DNA of 64,000 nucleotides from Vesta saturnalis. Its lineage: Eukaryota > Arthropoda > Insecta > Coleoptera > Lampyridae. The first letter of the stretch is position 1; each line of letters opens with the position of its first letter. Of the stretch, positions 10,600-22,320 are shown one piece after another. The stretch covers positions 930,001 through 994,000 of the forward strand of contig JARFJB010001594.1 of assembly GCA_036346205.1 (NCBI GenBank). Direction: 5' to 3'. The translations under genes and the position numbers were made by a program. Below the pieces are notes generated by a model. The model was not told the origin of the DNA. It made no database searches and saw only the letters and a list, made by a program, of their open reading frames with translations.

Positions 10600-10975
10600 A
10601 TAGGAACGTGTGCGTGGACGTGCGTGTATGTGTATGTCTGTGTGAATTCGTGCGTGGGTGTGTTGTATGCGAGCGTGCGTACGCGTCTGTTTGCGCCTTG
10701 TCTGTGTTTGCGCCTGTGTCTGTGGATGTATCTGTGTTGGCGCCTGTGTCTATGCCTGTATTTGCGCATTTGCCTGTGACTGCCTATGCTTGTGTTTGTG
10801 TTTGTTTGTGTTTGTGTTTGTGTTTGTGTTTGTGTTTGTGTTTGTGTTTGTGTTTGTTTGTGTTTGTGCTTGTGCTTGTGCTTGTGCTTGTGCTTGTGCT
10901 TGTGATTGTGCTTGTGCTTGTGCTTTCGTTTGCGTCTGCGTTTGTGTTTATGTTTGTGCTTGTGTTTGTATTTTG
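10600..10975. repeat. TG-rich microsatellite with hexamer arrays
   Basis: Irregular TGTG-rich sequence gives way to a TGTTTG hexamer array at about 10793-10865 and a TGTGCT hexamer array at about 10866-10925. Long frames on both strands are products of this repetition (Cys/Val-rich one way, Lys/His/Thr-rich the other) and are not genes. Confidence 0.95.
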
Positions 10976-11132
10976 TAAAACCAACTTTGATTGAAGCCAA
11001 TTTAGAATGCCTGAATCGCATTACAGTGTTATCAACTTTGGCTAATTGTAAAATTTATGTTTTTTAAATACAACAGCCTGTATATTATGCGGTATTCGAA
11101 TAGAGTAGAGACAGATTCGACTATATACGAGA

Positions 11133-11425
11133 ATAAGATTGGCAGAAGTTGATTTCAAATCAACGTCCTAAACTTGCAGCTTGCTTTTGTTTAAATTCAA
11201 ATAAGGTTGGTAGAAGTGGATTTCCAATTAACATCCTAGGCTTGCTTCTTGCTTTTGTTTTAATTCGGACAATGTTGACAGAAGCTGTTTTCAAATCAAC
11301 ATCCTAGAGTTTCACATTGTTTTTGTATTAATTCGAATAAGGTTGGTAGAAGCTGATTTCAAATCAACATCCTACGCTTGCGCATTGTTTTTGTTTTTTG
11401 TTTTAAATCGAATAAGGTTGGCAGA
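11133..11425. repeat. 68-bp minisatellite, about four copies
   Basis: Units start at 11133, 11201, 11269, 11337 and (partial) 11412, with spacings of 68, 68, 68 and 75 bp. Each unit carries GGTTGGTAGAAG, a palindrome TTGATTTCAAATCAA in the better copies, then ATCCTA and GCTTTTGTTTTAATTCG. The copies differ by point changes, so the array is old. Confidence 0.9.
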
Positions 11426-12118
11426 CGCGATTATCGAAATTAGAAATGAAAGTAGACGTGTCTGTCTTTTATACAATTTCAAGGTGTGTTTGCCTTTAAA
11501 GTAATTGGCTAATTACGGGGTTTTCCAAGTACGTCAGAGGCATTTTGATAGTGAAAGGTTGTTATTGCGGTTACATAACTGGGGAAAATCCAGAAAATAA
11601 TTACTTTATATTAATGATTGCCGAAAACGGTTAAGTACTTTATCTTGAATTTATTTCTATGTTACTTTAAGACTTAAAAATTTGTTCGCACGATCAATAC
11701 GATAGTCCTCCAGAGCTGGACTACCAAAAAAGAAGCTCTTAATACTGCCAAAAGGGCCATAATTATTGTGTTAGGATCGTAAATACGTCATCAAGTGTTG
11801 AAAATGGCGCCTGAAAAGAATCCGACGATTAAGATACGTGTCCACAGTTGCCCACCCTCTAGGGGCTGGGTTTAAAAACTGCAGTGGGCGCATGCGCTGT
11901 GATTTTGTCCCATTCCCCTCCATTACTACTAGTGCATCACATTGCAAACGTATAAGAAAAGCTAACAATGATTTTTTGAAATCGCTTTTCAAATTCGAGC
12001 TTCAAGCCGGACATAAAACAAGCGTATTTAGTCGATGCCGCCGAAAGTGAGTAAAGTTTTTATTCCTAACTGTCGTTCCCAAAGCCAAAGTTTTATTTGA
12101 AATGTGGAGAGAATTAAT
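11426..12118. other. No gene seen
   Basis: This is mixed sequence with a slightly GC-richer patch around 11840-11930 (CCTCTAGGGGCTGG, GGGCGCATGCGC). Nothing in it resembles a known coding family. Confidence 0.4.
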
Positions 12119-13010
12119 TTATTGTAGGCCAGTATTAACGTCATTTAGGTGGCAAGTTATGTCTACCAGGAGCGTGAAGTCATGAACCCACCGTTTATCT
12201 TCAAATTCTGGGATGGTCTTTGACTTGATTTCATAGAATGATTGTATTTCTTGCTTCAAATCAAACCTCTTTTCAACGTTTTGGTACTCGTCAGCCATAT
12301 TACTTCTGCATGCAATGTAACAAACATCACATACCCGAAATCCAGACTTGAGAAATTCTTGGAACTGACGGCGATTCAGCCCTTTGGACTTAATAAACTT
12401 AACTGTTTTGAGAACTACCTTCATCATACGGTCCATTTTGAGTTACTTGGCATATACATTTTCCTTATGAATAATGCATCGACGTATTGCCAACTTTGCA
12501 GGCTTCATTTTCGATCATTTTTACTAATTATTCGTGTTTTCCAATCAGTGTGTCCGTTATTAAACCTGATAGATTGTTAAGTCGTAACGAAAATCGATGC
12601 AATGTCGACATAACTGCCTCTTAGAAATACCAAGATGTAGTGGTGTCCTTAAGAGGATACTATGTCGCCAATTCTTCAGTGTTACTAAAATTCGCAACAA
12701 CTCTGAAAAAAATAGCCACTTGAGCTGTGTCTGTCATATTTTCTTTTTCTTTTCTAGGCAAAGAATTTCAACGATGCTCTCCAAACATTCCTTAACCATT
12801 TCACCACTCGAGTATGGCTTTGATTTTTTTGCTAGTTTCAACATTGACTGTTGACTTCGAATTTTCTTTTGTAAATATATTTTACATACAGAAACCTTTG
12901 TTGTTAATGTCTTTATCTTGGTCTTGTCGATTACCCTTTGTACATATCCAAATGATTTGCATTCTTCGTCTTGTAATGTCGTTTAAGGTTAATTTCTTGT
13001 AACGGGTTCA
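12119..13010 (-). pseudogene. Second hAT transposase relic (GTF2IRD2/BED type), heavily degraded
   Basis: Reading the minus strand from high to low coordinates gives fragments of the same protein family as 2156-3975, in the right order. EINLKRHYKTKNANHLDMYKG at about 13005-12945 is the end of a BED finger. MLKLAKKSKPYSSGEMVKEC at about 12847-12790 follows. RCIIHKENVYAK lies near 12490-12450, and the continuous frame 12436-12119 has VKFIKSKGLNRRQFQEFLKS, then LVDITCHLNDVN. Frames change repeatedly and stop codons intervene. The catalytic aspartate segment and the C-terminal dimerisation region are not visible. The last frame differs clearly from the 2.2-4.0 kb copy, so this is a separate hAT lineage. 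I found no terminal repeats. Confidence 0.8.
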
Positions 13011-16000
13011 GACGACATTACAACATCACACGAGAAAATAACTGAAAGGGCCAATTAGTTCGTCGTGAGGTCGTGGATTTTATTAAATTTTTGTAGTTAC
13101 GACAATACGGTAAGTCTGATCGGATAATGGTTTGGATGCCATTCTGCCCTAATCCGGCTAAAATTTACGTAAACAAAAGGGGGTACCCTAGCATAAAACA
13201 GGGAAAAGTACTTGAACCTAGGTTTTTGCTTCCCAACAACGGTTTCCTGGGTCGATCGTGAAACGTAATGCTCCAAATGCTAAATAATAAAGAAATCTCC
13301 GCACTGTTGGAATTAACTTAATTTACACTCTAGTTCAAATAAAACAATCCCCGACTCTTTGTTAATTGACATATGCTCAAATTAAATTATGATTGTCAAT
13401 CACGCGTAATTTATAGTATTTAACAAAAACAAATATATTCAAAAATCTTCTTTTAAACCAATCAACGTTTATATTTATTGTAAAATAAAATAAGCACTTC
13501 AATATTTTTATTTTACACTTTCAAGACGCCAAAGTAGAAACAGTAAAGGGACGCTCAGGGCCTTAGTATCGATTTCTCCTGTCGGCACGATATCTGGCCG
13601 CTCGACAATAACTATATTCGTCTCAAAACCCAAACACTCTACTGCATTAGCTGATCGCTGGATGCAATAACCGTCTGTAAGCCTCTATGTAATTTCTTGG
13701 AGTACTACAGTTACAATCAAAAATAACACCAACATATGTGCTCAGCTGATACCCCTCAACACTCACGTGCCGTACACCAACCCACTTAATTAATGTATTC
13801 TTTAGCAAAGCCGTTTACGATTATTTTCCCCTGGGCGATTCTAGTGCACCGAGAAAACAAAATTACTAAAAAATGTGTTCTGTAGACTCTTCATCAAAAT
13901 ACGCTTCGCGAAACGGGATAGCAATCCCAGCTAAACTTCATCACTCTATACGTTACTCAGATACACAAGGACATAGGGGATTCTTCCAAACTTCGACATT
14001 TTAACCTTCGCGAAGCATAAGCAATCATAAGGTCAACATTTCTTCAAACCGTACATGCGGTAAACCCGAATAATTTTCGTGAACACGATCTAGAAAATAC
14101 ATTGGCATCAACTCGTAATATTAGGCTTTTACGCGAATAAATCGTAACCTGATTTCGTCGTCGTTATACTTTGCAAAACCAACCCTAATTTAACATAATA
14201 TAAAAACCATAGTTGTATACTCCTACTCTACTTTTCTTATCTAATCTAAGTTCTCAGTGTCGCGTCGTTTTATTCGACTGACTCGACATTCGCAAAATTC
14301 CTGCAGTAGCTAATTACAAACACTTTCCCATGGCTTAATTTCCGCTCAAAACTAAATTATCCATTAACAATTATTTAAAATTAGGATTATCCGATATATA
14401 CTATAATAAAATCGACTGTCTACTTATTTCTCCTACAAGGATTAAACGTAGACAACTATACCTAAAATATGCGACAAAAATCCGCAATTTATAACTTCAA
14501 CATCTTTATAAAAAGAAAAAAAGTCAACAAACATAGAATTGGATACAAATACTTTACAACTTTACAAATACACCACAAAACAGGACTAAATCAGTGTTTC
14601 CCAAACTTCATAACTAAATACCTAAATTTTTAATAAAATCATACAACAAAAGTAAGAATATTTCAAAACAGAAATAGATTCATTTCATATCAAAAATATG
14701 GGTTTTGCTTTAAATGCCACAAAAAAAATAGTTTATAGACCACCTGTCTTGAAAACTTGTTACGCAGGTAAAGCCAGTGCTCATGTCAGTTGGTATGTTT
14801 ACTTACCTATACAGACAGTAACTCTATCCCGAATCCCGATTGAATCTGCTCCACGCAAGAAAGATATTGCGTTCTTTAAGTTGCGTTTAATGAATATTTC
14901 ATTTGTTTCGAAATTTAAAATATTTTTATAGACTTATTTACTTAAAAGAATGTTACTAATTTAGCCCGGATGACAAGTTACTTGCAAGTTGCGAAGCATA
15001 AACCTACAGCTACTTCCCATAAATTCGAAATGACCGATTCTCAGCAGCGATGACTTTTTTTTTACAATACTCTTTCTTTTCGTCTACCAATAAAACTTTC
15101 CTTTCCTTTTACGAGGTCTCAGATGGTCGGAATTCACGCTTATATAGATTGAATTTTTCTGTGATACTCAAGAAATCTATTAAGGAATCTGAAATGGCGC
15201 CACAGGTGTATTCTATTTTCATAGAACAACGAACCTTAGAGTCACTGTACATATACGCCAATTTACTTGTTTTCCATAAATCGACGATCTAATTTTGTGA
15301 TTGTGAATCTGTAAACAGCAAGTTCAACGACTAAAATTCTAATCCATGTAAATATCTGAAATGTTCTATGGTTATGATTACTCTGAAAGTTATACGCAAT
15401 GTTAAATGATTTGTCTAGATACATAGTACTATAACGAGATCAGAATGATATACGTATAAAATAGCAAATTTCGAAAGGGAAATACGATGGAATTTTCTTG
15501 TCAATATTTATAAAAGTTGCATTTGAATAGCTTAAAGTATGTATTTAGGTCATTCTGTTTTCTATTGTGGTATACTTTGTTCCACTTTGATGTTTTCTTA
15601 TGAACGAAAATAAAGAATAAGCATCCTTTTCCATTCAAGATTATGATCCGAGACACCCTTTTTCTTATATGCAAATCTCTTTAGTGGTAGACGTATTATA
15701 TATTCAATGCATAAATGATGTCTGGTATTCATTTTTTTGGGCTCGTTTTACATTAAAATATTAGTCAAAATTTTGTTACTTTATGAACAATATAATTTTC
15801 ATGTTAATAGCTTCCGAGCATCTTCGGAAGTGTAAAGTAGGTAGTTTATTCTATAAAATTCATGTAATCCATATGAATAAGTAGATTCTAGTCTGGTAAC
15901 ATAATATGCGTCTATTCTAGAACAAAAAGAAAAGAAATTGTATCAATTAACATAAGAGGAGTAAACTATATGCTAAAGTGTATGAAAATAGAACAGATTT

Positions 16001-17455
16001 AATAAGATTCATATAACTTATAAGTGAATAATGCGAAATTAATCAAATAATGTGTTACTAACTTACATATTAGTGTGTATAGAAAGTGTTACAACTTAAA
16101 TTAACATTATGGATATAATTTAAGTAGTAAAAGTAAAAATTGCGAAACCAGGTTATGTTGATTACGAACATAGATGTTGAGATGGGAGTTTTCAAAATAC
16201 CATAAGTGTGTTAGAAATTGTTGTATCCCCATGTATTTTGGGTCATATTATCCATTTCTGTTTATAGTTTTCCTGTAGGAAGTAGAATAAGTTAGTTAGA
16301 AGTAAATTTGTATGTGAAAATTTGCATATTTGTTGAAATTTAGATAGTTTAAGAATTTTAAAAGGAAGTAGGACAAATGTGGTTTCTTTGGAAAGGAAAT
16401 TTTGTGTAGAATTCAAAAATAGTTATGCTTTTAAGATCTGTTTCCATATAATAAAGTTATGTGTAAAATTAGTAATTTACAAATTTCTGAAAAATGGTTA
16501 GCCAATCAGAATTTAGCTTTCGTTGTATTTTTTCTCATTATCTGTTAATTCCTCAATGTGAGAACATGCCATTCGGGGTGTACATGAATTCAAATTTAAA
16601 ATGAATTGTGTTTCGTATAACCTACAATAATGCAAGTATTAAACAATTGAAATTGTAAAATTGTCATAAGTTAGGTTAATATAAAATTATTATAACGAAA
16701 TTAACATGGTGTTATTATTTAAATAGAATTAAAATAAAAAAGTTTCAATTAAATAAAAATCTAATGCAGATAAATTTATTGTATTTTATGATACAATAAC
16801 CTTAAATTAAATTATATTTGAAAATATAATAAATAAAATCAAAGTGCTTCTGAAAAGTGTTGAAGAAAATATTTATGCAGCATACCTGTATATGCTTATG
16901 CTGTAGATCTTCCACCGTTGGAACAATACTATTTATGGAATTCGATTTACTTCTGATTTGGATATTGGAACATCAATATTGAAAATTAGAACAACTGAAA
17001 CATAAATGTGAGTGTATGAATCTTATATTTTAATTTGAGGTTAGTTGAATATTATTATTGTTTATCACGTATGTGCATGTGTGTAAAGGATTTAGGTAAA
17101 TTATATACTAGTCTGGAAATACTACAACCATTCATTAATTTTATAGTGATTCAATATTATTTTAAAAAGCAAAAGATACTTACCGAAAATGTATCTTCGT
17201 TATTGATGAAATATACGCACAAATTCAGGTCAATGATAACCGCATGCACGCAACATGTTATATAATTACAGGTGATACAAGGTGTTTGAATAAAGTTGAG
17301 AATATACAATTCCAGACTTATTTTAAAATCACAGTTCATTTTATTTTTGGCAAAAGAACCTAACGCAAATGTTTACTGTTTTTTTCTGCTACTGAACTAA
17401 CACTGAACTCTATCCCCTGGAATGTTAGTCGATGCAATTTTGTTAAACAAGTTTA

Positions 17456-17460
<5 letters not shown>
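13011..17460. other. Long AT-rich stretch without a recognisable gene
   Basis: About 4.4 kb contains only short frames with no family resemblance. I saw no inverted-repeat pairs or tandem arrays here by eye. It may be intergenic or intronic DNA plus repeats too old to recognise. Confidence 0.5.

Positions 17461-17497
<37 letters not shown>
17461..17497. repeat. (AT)n microsatellite
   Basis: An uninterrupted run of alternating A and T of about 37 bp. Confidence 0.97.
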
Positions 17498-17503
<6 letters not shown>

Positions 17504-17654
17504 AAAAAATGGTATGTAAATTTAAGTTTAAAAACACATACACGAAGAGGATTCGTCGAGTGTAAATCTTCTTGTGTGTTTTTTAACCTTACATTTACAT
17601 ACAATTTTGTATTATTATTATTGTTAATGAACTTGGTTGAAATAAAATATTTTA

Positions 17655-17912
17655 TTCTACCTCCTCTCCCTTCCGCTCCCCTCTCCTCTCCTCTCCCTCC
17701 CTCTCCTCTCCCTCCCTCTCCCTCTCCTCTCCTCTCCCCTCTCCCTCTCCTCTCCCTCTCCTCTCCCTCTCTCCCTCTCCTCTCTCCTCTCTCCTCTCCT
17801 CTCCCTCCCTCTCCTCTCCCTCTCCCTCCTCCCTCTCCCTCTCCTCCCTCCCCTCCTCCTCCTCTCCTCTCCTCTCCCTCTCCCTCTCCCTCTCCCTCTC
17901 TCTCTCCCTCTC
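17655..17912. repeat. Pyrimidine-rich (CTCTCC) low-complexity block
   Basis: About 260 bp of almost pure C and T on the plus strand built from CTCTCC and CCCTCT units. Frames through it encode Ser/Pro/Leu one way and Arg/Glu/Gly the other and are artefacts. It abuts a mariner-like transposase fragment that starts within a few bases of its end. Confidence 0.97.
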
Positions 17913-17914
17913 AA

Positions 17915-18080
17915 ACTTTCTCAAACGGTTGGGTTGAACGTAGAGGGTTTAATTGAATGGCCGCCAAGGTCACCTGACTTTAATCCTTTGGAATACTTTC
18001 TTTGGGGACATTTAAAAACCGGTGTGTATAAATCGAAGTCTCTTTGCTACGTATGTTTTTTGATCAGTGTCTTGTACGTT
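17915..18080 (+). pseudogene. C-terminal fragment of a Tc1/mariner-like transposase
   Basis: Two overlapping frames give WVERRG and then GLIEWPPRSPDFNPLEYFLW followed by GHLKTGVY. This is the third catalytic-residue region of arthropod Tc1/mariner-superfamily transposases (WPPRSPDLTPLDFFLWG type). A frame change joins the two parts near 17935. The upstream catalytic regions are missing and replaced by the CT-rich block. The same protein type occurs in the outer element at 1854-9361 and, in opposite orientation, at 18285-18360. Confidence 0.75.
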
Positions 18081-18284
18081 TTTCATTCATTAAAAACCTT
18101 GAACCGTAATTTATGTGAACGCTGACAATGTAATGTACTGATACGGCCTTATACTGTTTTAAAAGATAAAGTTGCCTTTGTTAAAAGCATATTATTTAAT
18201 GTAAAGTTCTACATATGGGGCGACGTGGGTGTGTTTGGCACATTTATTCTTTAGCCCAATCCCCACAAAAAAAAGTTACAAGGT

Positions 18285-18360
18285 GTAAAGCTCGGAACTT
18301 CTAGGAGGCCATTCATGTGGTCTTTGCCGTCCTAACCAATGTCCTACAAAGTGTTCGTCC
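18285..18360 (-). pseudogene. Short mariner-like transposase fragment, opposite strand
   Basis: The minus strand reads FVGHWLGRQRPHEWPPRSSEL and then a stop. It matches the RWIGRGGP-WPPRSPDL segment of the family seen at 17915-18080. The fragment is about 25 residues long with no flanking catalytic motifs. It points toward the plus-strand fragment 200 bp away. Confidence 0.5.
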
Positions 18361-21157
18361 TACAGTTATGAACGATTAAGACAAAATGAGGTGGTGTGAC
18401 AATTCCTAATGGTGGTTTTAGCATCAAGTGTGGCATGAGAGGCATGAACACGCCGCCATCATCACTGAACAAGGGCTACAGAGCACCACACTTCAAACCC
18501 CGAAGCACCCTGGGCGCGCTCTTAAAGTCAACCTTCCTTCTGTCTCGTTGTTCACTGGAAGTATATGATGCTGAAAGTCAGGGTATTCTCAGGGAAACTG
18601 TAACAAAACAAAACAAGTTTCATCAATAAATATGAACATTTAAATCTAGGGAACCACATCGCATCCACCCTGTTGTTTTTTTTATTGTGCTAAATCGGTC
18701 GTAGGTAATATTTTTGTTTGCAGTGATATAATTTATAAACAACTCTTGCATTTAATCTTAGATTATATTAGATATTATTTCCCAGTTTATGATTTATCCT
18801 AAAGGTTGATGCTTTTACATACATAGGGAAAGTTTAATGAAATTATGTATCCTCATTAGGAAAAACCAAGCCTTTATATTAATAATTTAATTTTTTTTCT
18901 GCTGGAAAAGTAAATTTCACGTAATCTTTAAGTGAAGTTTTAACTAAAGCGGTTAGTGTTTTTATTTTTAGCTTAGAAATAGCTCCTTTTCCAGTTTAAA
19001 TAATTCAGTGTGATAGTAATAGGAAGTAGCTAGGGTGCTTATTTTTCATTCTCTTATAAACGGCCCCTTTGTTGCCGGTTTAAATAGTTCACTGTTACAA
19101 TAAATAGGTAATAGTGCACCACTTGTTGTGCAGCAGAAATTAGGGGTACCAGTAAATAATAGAAACAGATGGCAGTTCTTAATCGGGTGTAGATCAAATT
19201 GAATACGGTGAAATTTTGCTAACATGTTAGTTATTTACTTGATTATACGAGCACGATGTTAGTTAATTACTTTTTCTTTTATATCGAAGGGAGGTTTGAT
19301 TTTCTACATTGCTGTATCACAGATGTGTGAACATACTTCGTTAATCTAACCTTTATTTTTGTACATGTATTAATTGTAATGCTGTTTATTCTAACGAGCA
19401 TGTGATCAGTTATAGTGTATAGTGTAGTTCAACTATAAGGCATGGCCTCCCAACGCGGGGCTAGATACATATGACGTTATGTTCTATTAATAAATTTCAG
19501 TTTTAAAAGTTGAGTGACTTGTAAGTGAATGTTGTAAGTGTATTTCTATAGTAAATCAATGTCGTTATCAATGCCACCACTACTAGCAACATTTGTATGC
19601 GCTTTATATTACATGCAATTAAATAACACTCACTACCTATTCATAACACTAAATGGACATACTTTATAAGATTTGAAATATTGATATTAAATTCGAAATC
19701 AGGCACTTTAAGGTAAAGTAGTTGCGAATACTACAGGCTGTATCAACAATAACTAACATATCGTAAAACTGTAGCTGTGAATAAAACGAAAAATTGAGAA
19801 AATGTTTTATGTTCCAATAAGTAATCAATCATGTGGTTTATACCATTTTATTAACGTACTGTAGGAGAAATAGTAGTATGTGATCATGATTCCTCGTATA
19901 GGTAAGTTATTAACAACTGAATTAATTTTCTAATTATGTGTCTGCTTTGTTCATAATATTAATTAAATGCATATGAAATTAGTTTGTAAAATATTAAATT
20001 GACAAAGGTCATAAAAAAGTCACATTCTTGATTATTTTCACTCCAAGGATTTATTTATAACAATTATTGATACATACCACTATTTATCATAACCGATTGG
20101 ATTACAACATTTATTACAGTTATTAATTGTTAAGTAGAGATTTATTAAATTAATTTCTGTGATTTCATTATGACATTCCATAAATAGCAAGTATGAAATT
20201 GGGTTATTGAAAAAAAATTTATCCATTGTTTTTTATGTATTTTAAAACTTTACCATAGATTATATTTATAGTCGATGCAAAAAACTCTTTTTTTGACTTA
20301 TAAGCAATTTAAAATTGAAAGAATTTTAAAAAGAATCTCGCTACTACAAACGCGTCACGATTGGTCGGCATGTTTGTGACGTCATAATGTTAAATTAATT
20401 CTCAATAGTACAGTGTCAACGGTTTCTACATGTAAATTGACTAAAAATATCTCAAATTTAGCGCAAAAAAAAAGATTTATAATAGCTCGTTTAGTCATGT
20501 GTGGTAAAGTTTATGGTTAGGTTTAATTTTTGCTCTACTTCCCGTTGTAGTTGTGCTTCATGTCTTCTTTCAGCTAAAAAAACGTCAAATCATGAAATTT
20601 ATTTAAATGACATAACAACGGAAGAACCGCCATTATATACACTTTTAAAATTTCAATTTCGTATAGTACATAACCTAGCGCGTAATTAAAATATAAAATA
20701 CTAAATTAAACCGTAAGCATTCAATAACCGTGAACAAATTTATTATTTAATCGTTTTAAATTATTCGTAGAATTTTTTTTGATACTATGATTTTTAAAAG
20801 TTATGATTCTGGAGTTTAGTTTTATTATCGAATTCTATTTATTCAATTTATACATTTACATGAATAATTATTAATTACTATATTATTATAATAGCACGAT
20901 AACCTTTAAGGTTTGATATTTTTGATATATTAATCAATATATTGACGATAATAACAAGATTTAATCGATTAAAAATCAAACACTGTATCAGCTGTATGTT
21001 CCGATGAATAAAAATAAACATGTGACGTCACAGGCGCTCTGATTTGTTCGGAAACTTTCGGTGTGTTTCCGGTACTGGGTTGAAAAATGTATTTTTAATG
21101 TAATATAACTTTTGAACTAGAGTAAAAAAAAAACTAAAAATAGTTTTGTTATAAAAC

Positions 21158-21159
<2 letters not shown>
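18361..21159. other. AT-rich DNA without a gene; weak internal duplication and CRE-like palindrome
   Basis: I recognise no coding sequence. Two diverged units of about 90 bp at 18985-19035 and 19070-19130 share a TTTAAATA-TTCA-TGT pattern. TGACGTCA occurs at about 20381, and again at about 21023 within GTGACGTCAC. Confidence 0.4.

Positions 21160-21205
<46 letters not shown>
21160..21205. repeat. (AT)n microsatellite
   Basis: A run of alternating A and T of about 46 bp. Confidence 0.97.
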
Positions 21206-21212
<7 letters not shown>

Positions 21213-21654
21213 TCTCTCCATTTATTGTATATAGTATTGGTAACTAGTGTTTTATTTAACTAATTTAAACTTTTTTTCACAGGTAAGGAATTTGATTTCA
21301 GTCCAAGTCATGTAAAACTGTGAGTATTACTATCCTAAATTGTCTTTATTATACTAATGTTGATAACTACGCCGTTCACAAACTATAATTAGTTCAAATC
21401 GTATAAACGTTTTTCAGGTATACAGAATTTTTGATAGAGGTTGTCATTCTGCCTGGCGAAAGAACGTGCAGGCTACACGGACGCTTTTCACCGGTAACTC
21501 CGCTCTTGAGTGCTGCTATTTTCTGTCGCGTACGCAAAACATAACTATAAAATAAATTACTAAGTAACAAAGGTATAACAAAACATTTCCAAATAAATAT
21601 CGTACTAAATAATCTGATCTGGGAGGTAAATTAGGTATTTAGTTTTTCTCGCAA

Positions 21655-22320
21655 TCATTTTTTGTAATTTTCCGCATTCATGTCATCATGGTAATCGTTG
21701 CTATCCAATCCTGATTTAAAAGTGAGCGGGCTATTCGAAATGAATCTAATATCTCTATCTGCGTGAATAGCGATTAACCTCTTTCCTTTAGAAATTGCTG
21801 TGTATAAATCCGGACAATGTTCCATCACTCCAACACTTGTTGGAGTGATGTATTTACAGCGTAAACGTCCAGTACACGATTGATCTGCCCTCATCTCACC
21901 TTTTGTTCATATATCATTCTTTTCTACAATAATTTTCCTGCGGCCCTGCGTCTTTTTCCACGTGGGTCCAATTTTCTTCAGTAGTCAGTACAACGTAGAC
22001 CTTCTGTCTGTCCACTATGTTCATATTTCAATTTTTGTTGGAGATAGTAGGCAACATTCCGTATGTGGTTTATTTCACAATGTGGTACTTTTGAAATCAC
22101 GCCTAGTTTATTTCCTCTCGTTTTGGGTTAACTGAATAATGGATTTCCATTATTTTCCGCAACCGTTACCTTTGCTTCCGTCATAATCCGTCCAATCGTT
22201 CTTATTGATACTTCAGAACAATCATGAACACATCGCTTAATTTTTTGTCCCGATTCGTTTGGGAATTATTGTACACTACTTCGCATGCTTGTATGTTTAC
22301 TGCTATTCCATCACCGAATG
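21655..22320 (-). pseudogene. Tc1/mariner-superfamily transposase (DDE_3-like), degraded
   Basis: The minus strand shows, in order: SIRTIGRIMTEAKVTVAE (end of the N-terminal DNA-binding part, about 22230-22170); a first-aspartate-like region around 21985-21960 (VYVVLTTEENWTHV, where the family has YLDETWVHTHY, so the aspartate is replaced or out of frame); and the open frame 21894-21655 with AISKGKRLIAIHA and KSGLDSNDYHDDMNAENYKK. The last matches the DYHxDM motif of these transposases. The region C-terminal to that is missing. This is the same broad family as the pseudogene at 41590-42330. No terminal repeats were found. Confidence 0.75.

Noticed and set aside
10573..11021. Long open frames over the TG-rich region on both strands
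   Set aside because: They are translations of hexamer microsatellites with strongly biased composition and no start or stop context of a gene.
11133..11425. Regularly spaced palindromic repeats considered as a CRISPR-like array
   Set aside because: The whole 68-bp unit is repeated with no unique spacers, and the sequence context is eukaryotic.
17576..17956. Open frames encoding Ser/Pro/Leu- or Arg/Glu/Gly-rich proteins
   Set aside because: They are products of the CT-rich low-complexity block; only the last residues before 17956 belong to a transposase fragment.
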